6,193 bases of DNA from Bacillota bacterium (GCA_007120745.1 SKNC01000005.1:1-6193); one strand, 5' to 3'; positions 1-5,247 are shown, counted from the stretch's first letter. The notes: generated by a model from the sequence alone, not told the origin. Numbers and translations: made by a program.

Positions 1-593
1 CTAATAATGTGCTGCGATATCGGAAAAATGCCTGCATGCACTGTTTAGAAGAGGCTGCCTGCATCGGAGTATGTCCGGTGGACGCCATCAGCTATGTAAA
101 GCATGAAAATGGCGGTATGGTATTAATTGATCGGGATACCTGCATCGGATGCGGCCTATGTCTTGGGGCCTGTCCCTTTGGCGCACCCATGCTGGACGAA
201 GAACGGGTAAAAGCTGAAAAATGCTCTTTATGTTTTGAAAGAGGTTTAAAGGGCGATGAGACCTACTGTTCTGAAGCATGCCCGACCGGAGCTATCACCT
301 TTGGAGAGAGGGATGAACTGATTTCTAAAGGGGAAGCCCGGGTAAGTGCTTTAAAAGATAAGGGCCAGGACCAGGCCAATCTGTACGGTGTGGAAGGCAC
401 CGGAGTCCTCATAGTTCTGGATTATGATCGTACGGATTATGAGCTTCCCGATGAGTCTACCCTGGCTGGAAACATAAACCTGCCCAAGTTTGCTTCTGCT
501 GCCGGTGGGTTGACTGTAATGGCAGCCCTGGGCGGTATTGGGCTTAGCTGTTTCCGTAAAATTAAGACAGACCGGACTGACAAAGTAGAATAA
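1..593 (+). CDS. Formate dehydrogenase-N beta-type 4Fe-4S subunit, C-terminal membrane anchor (5' partial)
   Basis: This is an electron-transfer subunit that would pass electrons from a molybdenum/tungsten oxidoreductase (most likely formate dehydrogenase) to the membrane. The frame is open to the window edge, so the gene begins upstream; a GTG at 9 is in frame but has no ribosome binding site. Counting from that GTG, three complete cysteine sets are visible: C9/C12/C18/C22, C45/C48/C51/C55 and C72/C75/C87/C91. The last set has the CxxC-x11-CxxxCP spacing of FdnH, followed by the family's CPTGAI-FG stretch and an LYG-VEG-TG segment. The usual first CxxCxxCxxxC set is missing and should lie upstream. 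Residues ~163-181 (Gly/Ala/Leu-rich) form one membrane helix followed by basic residues, as in FdnH and HybA. No cytochrome b subunit follows; a terminator does. HybA-like or polysulfide/DMSO reductase B subunits are alternatives, but DmsB lacks the anchor. Confidence 0.86.
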   Translation, partial: NNVLRYRKNACMHCLEEAACIGVCPVDAISYVKHENGGMVLIDRDTCIGCGLCLGACPFGAPMLDEERVKAEKCSLCFERGLKGDETYCSEACPTGAITFGERDELISKGEARVSALKDKGQDQANLYGVEGTGVLIVLDYDRTDYELPDESTLAGNINLPKFASAAGGLTVMAALGGIGLSCFRKIKTDRTDKVE

Positions 594-620
594 GAAGTAA
601 AAAACAATTTAATACTTAAA

Positions 621-658
621 AAGGAAGGCGGATGATTTATCATCCCCTTCTTTTTTTT
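621..658 (+). terminator. Intrinsic terminator after the iron-sulfur subunit gene
   Basis: A long stem pairs 621-636 with 639-653: the inner GGATGA/TCATCC block and the outer GAAGG/CCTTC block are separated by one bulged C (629). The 3' arm runs directly into eight T residues (651-658). It lies 28 bases beyond the stop at 593, so it most likely ends the oxidoreductase operon and separates it from the downstream genes. Confidence 0.9.
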
Positions 659-714
659 GATTTAAAACTTTTGATTAATAAATGCTTTTCTTTAGTCTAA
701 CAGTTGTTTTTTTC

Positions 715-734
715 TTGTCTTCCTTTGTCTTCCT
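715..734. repeat. Perfect tandem duplication of a 10-mer
   Basis: TTGTCTTCCT occurs twice in immediate succession (715-724 and 725-734) in the AT-rich spacer between the terminator and the next gene. No function is evident; it looks like a slippage duplication. Confidence 0.8.
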
Positions 735-740
735 GTTTTA

Positions 741-754
741 AAATTTGCAAATTT
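741..754. other. 14-bp perfect palindrome AAATTTGCAAATTT
   Basis: The two halves are exact reverse complements with no spacer, about 100 bases upstream of the YvlD-like gene. This symmetry would suit a dimeric repressor, but the sequence is AT-rich and could be chance. I do not recognise it as a known operator. Confidence 0.4.
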
Positions 755-790
755 ACCCTCAAGTCAAGCTTTAAACGTATGAACAGGGAT

Positions 791-821
791 TTGAATGGTT
801 AAAATATATAAAGATTATAGA
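791..821 (+). promoter_or_regulatory. Possible promoter for the YvlD-like membrane protein gene
   Basis: TTGAAT (791-796) could be a -35 box and TTATAG (815-820, 18-bp spacing) or TATAGA (816-821, 19-bp spacing) a -10 box in an AT-rich tract. The fit to sigma-A is only moderate. The strong terminator upstream means the gene needs its own promoter somewhere in 659-850, and this is the best candidate I can see. Confidence 0.35.
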
Positions 822-850
822 ATTATTAGAAATCATCAGGAGGTGAAAAA

Positions 851-1177
851 ATGTTTCGGTTAATTATACGTTTTATAGTTTCTGCACTGGTTATCATGTT
901 TGTGGGATTTTTACTTCCCGGTTTTGCCGTATTAGGCTTCGGCCAGGCACTGCTGGCAGCCATCGTCATTGCGCTTTTGGGCTTCATTATTGAAAATTTG
1001 ATGGGAGAAAAGGTATCCCCTCAAAATCGTGGTGTCGTAGGTTTTGTTACGGCGGCGGTAGTAATTTATGTAGCTCAGTTTATTGTGCCCGCCATGAGAG
1101 TATCCATTCTGGGCGCACTGCTGGCGGCTTTGGTAATCGGTATCATTGACGCCTTTGTTCCTACCGAGCTTCGGTAG
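851..1177 (+). CDS. YvlD / phage-holin-4 family four-helix membrane protein
   Basis: The protein has 108 residues and is almost entirely hydrophobic. Four membrane helices can be drawn at ~4-24, 27-48, 62-80 and 85-103, with a polar loop (GEKVSPQNRG, ~52-61) between helices 2 and 3. The repeated layout, LLPGFAVLGFGQALLAA in the first half and FIVPAMRVSILGALLAA in the second, is typical of the PF04020 (YvlD-like) family, which is annotated as phage holin superfamily IV but is mostly chromosomal and of unknown function. The ATG at 851 is preceded by a near-perfect Shine-Dalgarno AGGAGGTGA (838-846). There are no other phage genes nearby, so a lytic role is unlikely. It sits directly before gpr, but an inverted-repeat spacer of about 140 bases makes co-transcription uncertain. 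The family call is good; the function is unknown. Confidence 0.85.
   Translation: MFRLIIRFIVSALVIMFVGFLLPGFAVLGFGQALLAAIVIALLGFIIENLMGEKVSPQNRGVVGFVTAAVVIYVAQFIVPAMRVSILGALLAALVIGIIDAFVPTELR
1161..1177 (+). terminator. Hairpin overlapping the stop codon of the YvlD-like gene
   Basis: CTACCGA (1161-1167) and TCGGTAG (1171-1177) form a perfect 7-bp stem with a 3-base loop, and the 3' arm contains the TAG stop. Only a scattered T-rich stretch follows, so it may be a weak terminator or an mRNA 3'-end protector rather than a classical intrinsic terminator. Confidence 0.45.
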
Positions 1178-1193
1178 CTTACTTTCCAGAGAA

Positions 1194-1291
1194 CAGGGGC
1201 AGGTTCTAATAAACTTAATGAAATATCAAGCAAAAATTAAAGTATTTACGTCTTGAAAACACACGTAACAATGAAAAGAAACCGTCCCCTG
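1194..1291. repeat. Degenerate inverted-repeat element (CAGGGGACGGTT type, REP/MITE-like)
   Basis: The left end CAGGGGCAGGTT (1194-1205) and the right end AACCGTCCCCTG (1280-1291) are reverse complements at 10 of 12 positions. The right end has the AAAAGAAACCGTCCCCTG form that I recall as a frequent dispersed end sequence in clostridial genomes, in some cases near REP-associated Y1 transposases. The interior (about 74 bp) is AT-rich and has no ORF. It includes a second small inverted repeat, TTACGT (1246-1251) and ACGTAA (1263-1268). The mismatched left arm suggests an old copy. The pairing is seen directly; the mobile-element assignment is inference. Confidence 0.55.
1242..1272 (+). promoter_or_regulatory. 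Weak sigma-F-like promoter candidate for gpr
   Basis: GTATT (1242-1246) resembles the sigma-F -35 element GTATA. CGTAACAAT (1264-1272) matches four of the five fixed positions of the -10 pattern GGnnAnAnT. The spacer of 17 is one or two bases longer than usual. In Bacillus, gpr is read by sigma-F and then sigma-G in the forespore, which is the only reason to take this match seriously. Confidence 0.25.
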
Positions 1292-1320
1292 ATCAGGCTA
1301 TTCAAGAAGGGAGTAAACAA

Positions 1321-2322
1321 GTGGCAGAACAACAGGTGAAAAATAAAATGAGCTGGTTTCGGACCGACCTGGCCATAGAGGCTGCGGAAATGGTTGCAGC
1401 CAGGCCCCAGGAGGAAATTCCTGGTGTAAAAGTGGACCGCACTGAAGAAAACGGTATTTCTGTAAACCGGGTTTCTGTTCTCAACGAGGAAGGACAGAGA
1501 AGAATTGGCAAGGCCGTGGGGAATTATGTTACCCTGGAAGCACAGGGCCTTCGAAAAAGGGATATTCCCCTGCAGGACAGGGTCAGCCAGATTTTTACCC
1601 GGGAGCTGGCTAATATGGGTCAGTTTCAGCAGGAAATGAACATTCTGGTGGTAGGCTTGGGAAACTGGAATGTTACTCCGGATGCCTTAGGGCCCAGGGT
1701 AGTGAGAGATCTTTTAGTCACCCGGCACTTAAAGCTGTATACCCCTGAGGTGCTGGGAGAAGGGTACCGATCTATCTGTGCCATTGCACCAGGGGTTTTG
1801 GGATTGACAGGGATAGAAACCAGTGAAATCATATTCGGGATCGTGCAAAAAATCCAGCCGGACCTGGTCATTGCCATCGATGCGCTGGCTTCAAGAAACA
1901 TGTCCCGGGTGAATACCACCATTCAGATTTCCGATACCGGAATTAATCCCGGTTCCGGGGTTGGGAACAAGCGGATGGGAATCAACCGGCAGACACTGGG
2001 TGTACCGGTTATTGCCATAGGGGTTCCTACGGTGGTGGATGCGGTTACCATAACCCTGGATACTATAGACCGGGCGGTAGACAAACTAATCAAGCAAAAT
2101 CCAGAAGAAAGCAAGATTTTCAATGTGATGGAAGGAATGGAGCGGGATGAACGGTTTGCATTAATTCAAGAGGTGCTGGAACCGTACAACGAGAACCTTA
2201 TGGTAACGCCAAAAGAAATTGACACCATTATCGATGACATCTCTATTGTTATTTCCGGTGGATTAAACGCCGCCTTTCATCCAAAGGTTCAAAAGGAAGA
2301 GGCTACGAAATATATGCATTAG
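1321..2322 (+). CDS. gpr: Germination protease (GPR endopeptidase, family A25)
   Basis: GPR starts degradation of small acid-soluble spore proteins at germination. It is made in the forespore as an inactive zymogen that later processes itself. The protein has 333 residues, somewhat shorter than the ~370 of Bacillus enzymes. The RTDLAIEA segment (14-21) marks the propeptide/mature boundary region of the family. The signature VVGLGNWNVTPDALGP (110-125) contains D121, and VIAIDALASR (183-192) contains D187; their separation matches the two catalytic aspartates D127 and D193 known from B. megaterium. GTDINPGSG-like sequence at 206-214 (DTGINPGSG) and GVPTVVDAVT (235-244) are further conserved blocks. 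The start is a GTG with AGAAGGGAG (1305-1313) seven bases upstream. A strong terminator follows, so spoIIP is probably transcribed separately. The identification is firm. Confidence 0.97.
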   Translation: MAEQQVKNKMSWFRTDLAIEAAEMVAARPQEEIPGVKVDRTEENGISVNRVSVLNEEGQRRIGKAVGNYVTLEAQGLRKRDIPLQDRVSQIFTRELANMGQFQQEMNILVVGLGNWNVTPDALGPRVVRDLLVTRHLKLYTPEVLGEGYRSICAIAPGVLGLTGIETSEIIFGIVQKIQPDLVIAIDALASRNMSRVNTTIQISDTGINPGSGVGNKRMGINRQTLGVPVIAIGVPTVVDAVTITLDTIDRAVDKLIKQNPEESKIFNVMEGMERDERFALIQEVLEPYNENLMVTPKEIDTIIDDISIVISGGLNAAFHPKVQKEEATKYMH

Positions 2323-2356
2323 AAAAAAAATATAAAATGGTAATACAATATTTTTA

Positions 2357-2387
2357 AAAAAACCTGGTCTAGAAGACCGGGTTTTTT
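2357..2387 (+). terminator. Intrinsic terminator after gpr
   Basis: AACCTGGTCT (2361-2370) pairs with AGACCGGGTT (2374-2383) around an AGA loop, with one T-G wobble. The A-run before it (2357-2362) can pair with the T-run after it (2382-2387), so the structure could also work in the reverse direction, although no convergent gene is present. Confidence 0.93.
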
Positions 2388-2451
2388 AATAGATATATAT
2401 GGACTCCATTCTCCAAAAAAAATTTACAGTGATTCCAAAATTTAAAGATGC

Positions 2452-2459
2452 AGGTGATT
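2452..2459 (+). promoter_or_regulatory. Ribosome binding site that sets the spoIIP start at GTG 2463
   Basis: AGGTGATT is exactly complementary to the anti-Shine-Dalgarno end of 16S rRNA and sits at the right distance from the GTG at 2463. The in-frame ATG at 2448 precedes this site and has no ribosome binding site of its own. Confidence 0.75.
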
Positions 2460-2462
2460 CAA

Positions 2463-3602
2463 GTGCCAAGAACCATACATTTTAAAAGGGTGAAAAGTAG
2501 AAGGAGTAAAAATCAAGGTACCAATATCGGGTTAATTATTGGGCTGGTTTTAATTTTGGCAGTAAGCATTATCATTACCCTGGCCGGTCATTTAAGCGCG
2601 CATATTAAGACAGCTGCTGGATCAGCGATGGACACTGCAGCAGATGCCTCCTGGCAGGAGGAAGTGTTAAAAAATATGCTGGTTCAAAACATTCCCGGGA
2701 TGACCGGGATAGACATGACTGCAGATGAGTTAGATGGTGAAACCCCGGAAGAAAAAATAAACTTGCAGCCGGGCCAGCAGGGCCCGGAGAATATGCTTCA
2801 TTCGACTCTCTATGCCCTGACCCGGGTAGATCCCTCTGACCCCAAAACATTTTTAAATTCCCAGTTAACTTCCATGGAAATGGTTTCTTTGCTGGCAGAA
2901 TCTTATTCCCCGGAGGAGGATTCCGTTTATATTGAGGATATTCAGAGGGAAGAAGAAGCATTAGAAATAGACCCGGATAATTATTTGGCTAATTTGAATT
3001 TGGGGCAGGGTCTCAGTCCCCTGGTGATTATTTATCACTCCCATACTACGGAATCTTTTGTCCCTACTTCCGGGAAGGATTTTACTACAGATTTAAGCCA
3101 GACCGTAGTGCGGGTTGCGGAAGAAATTGCACAACACCTGGAAAGAGATTACGGAATTAAAGTAATACACAGCAGGGAAATACATGACATCCCCCGGAGC
3201 GAGGCCTATGGAAAATCCATAAACACCATTAAGAAACTGGTAAAAAGGTATCCCGAAGCTGCCATGGTGATTGACCTTCACCGGGATGGTGTCAGTCGTG
3301 ATATAACCACCACCCAAATCAACGGCCAGGATGTGGGAAAAACCCTGTTGGTTCTGGGTTCCGGGCATAAGGATTGGAAAGAAAATTATGGATTTGCCCT
3401 GCGGTTTCATGAAAAAAGTGAGGAACTTTACCCCGGTCTTTCCAGGGGAATTCGAGACCGGCGCTTTACATACAACCAGGAGGTGCACCCCAGGGCGCTG
3501 CTCTTAGAAATCGGGGGTCATAGAAACTCCCTGGAGGAAGCATTAAGGTCTGCCCGTTATGTAGCAGAAATCATTGGAGAATTATTCAATGATTTGCAGT
3601 AG
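2463..3602 (+). CDS. spoIIP: Stage II sporulation protein P, peptidoglycan amidase/endopeptidase
   Basis: SpoIIP is the membrane-anchored hydrolase of the DMP (SpoIID-SpoIIM-SpoIIP) complex. It strips stem peptides and cuts cross-links in septal and forespore-side peptidoglycan during engulfment. From GTG 2463 the protein has 379 residues; an ATG at 2448 would add five. A basic N-terminus (KRVKSRRSK) precedes a single membrane helix at ~22-43, then an acidic linker to ~185 and the catalytic domain. The domain opens with VIIYHSHTTESF, whose histidines (192 and 194) belong to the metal/active-site region, continues through VIDLHRDG (H273), and closes with LLLEIGGHRNS (E349), the classic C-terminal block. 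No spoIID or spoIIM is in the window. A terminator separates it from gpr upstream, and I see no convincing sigma-E promoter in the gap. The family call is firm. Confidence 0.96.
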   Translation: MPRTIHFKRVKSRRSKNQGTNIGLIIGLVLILAVSIIITLAGHLSAHIKTAAGSAMDTAADASWQEEVLKNMLVQNIPGMTGIDMTADELDGETPEEKINLQPGQQGPENMLHSTLYALTRVDPSDPKTFLNSQLTSMEMVSLLAESYSPEEDSVYIEDIQREEEALEIDPDNYLANLNLGQGLSPLVIIYHSHTTESFVPTSGKDFTTDLSQTVVRVAEEIAQHLERDYGIKVIHSREIHDIPRSEAYGKSINTIKKLVKRYPEAAMVIDLHRDGVSRDITTTQINGQDVGKTLLVLGSGHKDWKENYGFALRFHEKSEELYPGLSRGIRDRRFTYNQEVHPRALLLEIGGHRNSLEEALRSARYVAEIIGELFNDLQ

Positions 3603-3634
3603 CAATTTATTATGTTTGTAAAATTTCATAATTA

Positions 3635-3658
3635 TTTATCCGGAGGGATAAACTATCC
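3635..3658 (+). other. Mutually exclusive hairpins after spoIIP
   Basis: TTTATCC (3635-3641) and GGATAAA (3646-3652) form a perfect 7-bp stem with a GGAG loop. The same GGATA (3646-3650) can instead pair with TATCC (3654-3658). No T-run follows either form, so classical termination is unlikely; an mRNA 3' end or a switch-like leader is possible. Confidence 0.45.
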
Positions 3659-3666
3659 AGGTACCG

Positions 3667-3692
3667 GCAGGTTCCCGTTCTTTTCAACCTGC
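3667..3692 (+). other. Second hairpin in the spoIIP/small membrane protein gap
   Basis: GCAGGTT (3667-3673) and AACCTGC (3686-3692) are a perfect 7-bp inverted repeat with a 12-base pyrimidine-rich loop. It lies 46 bases upstream of the next start codon. It has no T-run of its own and I do not recognise it as a known riboswitch. Confidence 0.45.
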
Positions 3693-3723
3693 AGCTGTCC
3701 CAGACAATCTGTGAAAAGACTTG

Positions 3724-3730
3724 AAAGGGG
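3724..3730 (+). promoter_or_regulatory. Ribosome binding site that sets the start of the small membrane protein at GTG 3739
   Basis: AAAGGGG ends eight bases before GTG 3739. The alternative TTG at 3721 overlaps this site and has no upstream Shine-Dalgarno, so the six extra residues it would add are probably not translated. Confidence 0.6.
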
Positions 3731-3738
3731 AAAAAAGG

Positions 3739-4023
3739 GTGTTTGATAGAGGATACCTTAAGTACTATGGTGGTGTTGTTTTCACCCTCTTATTGTTTTT
3801 ACTGATTCTGTTTTTTGGTTTGAATATAGCGGAAAAAAATATAAATCAGCTGGCCGGTAAAGATGGTCCTCCCCGGTCTTTTTGTGTAGAATTGGACCAG
3901 GCAGAAAATATGGTGCTTACCTTTGCAGGAAATCAAGTGAGTTTTCCCCTGCCTGTGGTAAAGAGAGCATGTTTTGATCCCGGCCGCTTAATTCATACAA
4001 TCTACCTTTGGGAAACTCCATAA
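3739..4023 (+). CDS. Small single-helix membrane protein, positional counterpart of Bacillus YqxA
   Basis: From GTG 3739 the product has 94 residues. It has a short basic/aromatic N-terminus (FDRGYLKYYGG), one strongly hydrophobic helix at ~9-29 (VVFTLLLFLLILFFGLNIA), and a soluble C-terminal part with FCVELDQAEN and a beta-like stretch, LTFAGNQVSFPLP. I do not recognise the family with certainty. Its position directly after spoIIP and before the heat-shock operon is that of B. subtilis yqxA (DUF3679), and the pattern of one helix followed by GLNIAEKNINQLAG is loosely like that family, so homology is possible but unproven. The hydrophobic segment followed by a soluble tail suggests an anchored protein outside the membrane. 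A TTG at 3721 is an alternative start. No terminator separates it from the hrcA promoter. It is probably a real gene because of its ribosome binding site and membrane-protein composition. Confidence 0.68.
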   Translation: MFDRGYLKYYGGVVFTLLLFLLILFFGLNIAEKNINQLAGKDGPPRSFCVELDQAENMVLTFAGNQVSFPLPVVKRACFDPGRLIHTIYLWETP

Positions 4024-4040
4024 TTTATTGTTCTAAGAAC

Positions 4041-4069
4041 TTGACAAAAATCCCACAGAGTGGTATTTT
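4041..4069 (+). promoter_or_regulatory. Sigma-A promoter of the hrcA-grpE-dnaK operon
   Basis: A consensus -35 box TTGACA (4041-4046) is separated by 17 bp from a -10 box TATTTT (4064-4069), which is preceded by a TGn extension (4061-4063). Transcription would begin near 4076, putting the CIRCE operator at the very start of the transcript. Confidence 0.85.
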
Positions 4070-4082
4070 TTAAATATAAAAA

Positions 4083-4109
4083 TTAGCACTCACCAGAGCA
4101 GAGTGCTAA
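4083..4109. promoter_or_regulatory. CIRCE operator, binding site of HrcA
   Basis: TTAGCACTC (4083-4091), a 9-base spacer and GAGTGCTAA (4101-4109) match the CIRCE consensus at all 18 arm positions. HrcA binds it to repress the operon, and in the mRNA the same hairpin can affect stability. It ends one base before the hrcA ribosome binding site (AGGAG, 4111-4115), so the hairpin could also influence translation of hrcA. Confidence 0.98.
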
Positions 4110-4124
4110 CAGGAGTGTTGACGG

Positions 4125-5168
4125 ATGAGCCTATCTCAGAGGAAAAAGCAAATACTTCAGGCAGTGATAACAGAATACATCAAGACTGCAGAACCCGTTG
4201 GCTCCAGGACCATTGCCCGCCGCTACGATTTGGACTTAAGTCCCGCTACCATTCGAAACGAGATGTCCGACCTGGAAGAGATGGGTTATTTAGAGCAGCC
4301 CTATACATCATCGGGAAGGATTCCCTCTCAGAAGGGATATCGTTTTTACGTGGATTCCCTGATGGAGGTAAAGGATCTTTCAGCCGGTGAAATTGCCTGG
4401 ATTCAAAAAATTTATAACATCAAGCTGAAGGAAATTGATAAAATTGTTCAGCATACGGCCAAAGTACTTTCCGCCATTACCCGTTATACCACTCTAATTC
4501 TGGGTCCTCAAATTCAGAAGAGTACCTTTGAACAGCTGCAGATTTTTCCGCTGGATGCAGAAAAGGCCCTGGTAATATTAACCACAGATACCGGTTTTGT
4601 AGAAAACAAAATTATTGAGCTGCCCAGGATGCTGTCTACTGAGGAGTTATTTAAAGTAGTGAATTTCTTAAACCGGAAACTTAAAGGACTCAGTATAGAC
4701 AGAATTACCAGTTCCATGATGAGGGAAATGAAAGTCGAACTGGTTCACCAGATGGATTTCATAGAACAGGCCGTTTCTCTGCTGGAGGAAAGTTTTTCCT
4801 TCGAAAAGGAGAAAAAAGTTTATTTAGGCGGAACGGCTAACATTTTAAGCCAGCCGGACTTTAAAGATGTTACTAAAATAAAAAAAATCTTTGATGTTCT
4901 GGAGGAAGAAACGCTTCTTTCCAAACTACTGGAAGAGGCTTCGGCAGAAGACAGGATGAACGTAATTATTGGGGAAGAGATTAAAATCCAGGAGATTCAG
5001 GAGTGCAGTCTGATTACGGCTACTTATCATTTGGGGGAGAAGACCATCGGCTCAATCGGGGTTTTAGGCCCAACCCGGATGGATTACTCTAAGGTGATTA
5101 CCATTGTGGAGCATATTACCCAGGAACTAAACAATATCTTAAATGATGTGTACAGAAAGAAAAGCTGA
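4125..5168 (+). CDS. hrcA: Heat-inducible transcription repressor HrcA
   Basis: HrcA represses chaperone operons by binding CIRCE and needs GroEL to fold into its active form, which couples derepression to unfolded-protein load. The 347-residue length is normal. The N-terminal winged-helix domain is highly typical: LSQRKKQILQAVITEYI (3-19), TAEPVGSRTIA (21-31), the recognition region LSPATIRNEMSDLEEMGYL (38-56), and the wing-like SSGRIPSQKGYRFYVD (62-77). The C-terminal GAF-like part includes VYLGGTANIL and the late LGPTRMDYSKVI block. The ATG at 4125 lies nine bases after AGGAG (4111-4115). It is first in the operon and downstream of its own operator, so it is autoregulated. An 87-base gap with a hairpin separates it from grpE. 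Confidence 0.98.
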   Translation: MSLSQRKKQILQAVITEYIKTAEPVGSRTIARRYDLDLSPATIRNEMSDLEEMGYLEQPYTSSGRIPSQKGYRFYVDSLMEVKDLSAGEIAWIQKIYNIKLKEIDKIVQHTAKVLSAITRYTTLILGPQIQKSTFEQLQIFPLDAEKALVILTTDTGFVENKIIELPRMLSTEELFKVVNFLNRKLKGLSIDRITSSMMREMKVELVHQMDFIEQAVSLLEESFSFEKEKKVYLGGTANILSQPDFKDVTKIKKIFDVLEEETLLSKLLEEASAEDRMNVIIGEEIKIQEIQECSLITATYHLGEKTIGSIGVLGPTRMDYSKVITIVEHITQELNNILNDVYRKKS

Positions 5169-5192
5169 CACGGGTCTCCCTGAAATAACTGA

Positions 5193-5220
5193 ATGATTCC
5201 CTCGGGCAAAAGGGAATCAT
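5193..5220 (+). other. Stem-loop between hrcA and grpE
   Basis: ATGATTCCCT (5193-5202) and AGGGAATCAT (5211-5220) form a perfect 10-bp stem with an 8-base loop. No T-run follows, so full termination is unlikely. The Bacillus dnaK operon message is known to be processed between hrcA and grpE, and this hairpin is in the right place to act as a processing or stability element that lets grpE-dnaK mRNA outlast hrcA mRNA. That role is inference. Confidence 0.6.
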
Positions 5221-5240
5221 ATATCTAGCTTTATTATAAC

Positions 5241-5247
5241 AGGAGGT
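5241..5247 (+). promoter_or_regulatory. Strong ribosome binding site of grpE
   Basis: AGGAGGT lies eight bases before ATG 5256. The in-frame TTG at 5250 is only two bases away, too close to be used, so the start is placed at the ATG. Confidence 0.85.

Noticed and set aside
851..1177. Prophage lysis gene
   Set aside because: There is no endolysin, tail or integrase gene nearby, and the family is common on non-prophage chromosomes.
2388..2447. Sigma-E promoter for spoIIP
   Set aside because: Expected from Bacillus, but I could not find a CATAnnnT-type -10 box with a matching -35 box in this gap.
3093..3488. Minus-strand open frame of 131 codons inside spoIIP
   Set aside because: It is a complement of the conserved SpoIIP catalytic domain and shows no recognisable domain of its own.
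3604..3633. CATAATT (3627-3633) as a sigma-G or sigma-E -10 box for the small membrane protein
   Set aside because: No acceptable -35 element lies 14-18 bases upstream, and AT-rich DNA gives such matches by chance.
3661..3705. Second degenerate copy of the CAGGGGACGGTT element in the spoIIP downstream gap
   Set aside because: Only short pieces (GTTCTTTT, CTGTCCC) resemble the element and they are in the wrong order for paired ends.
4103..4390. Open frame of 95 codons overlapping the 5' end of hrcA in another frame
   Set aside because: It starts inside the CIRCE operator, has no family resemblance, and lies over the strongly conserved HrcA DNA-binding domain.
5209..5237. Possible promoter just before grpE (TATTAT at 5232-5237)
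   Set aside because: There is no -35 box at the right distance (AAAGGG at 5209-5214), and an operon promoter already exists upstream of hrcA.
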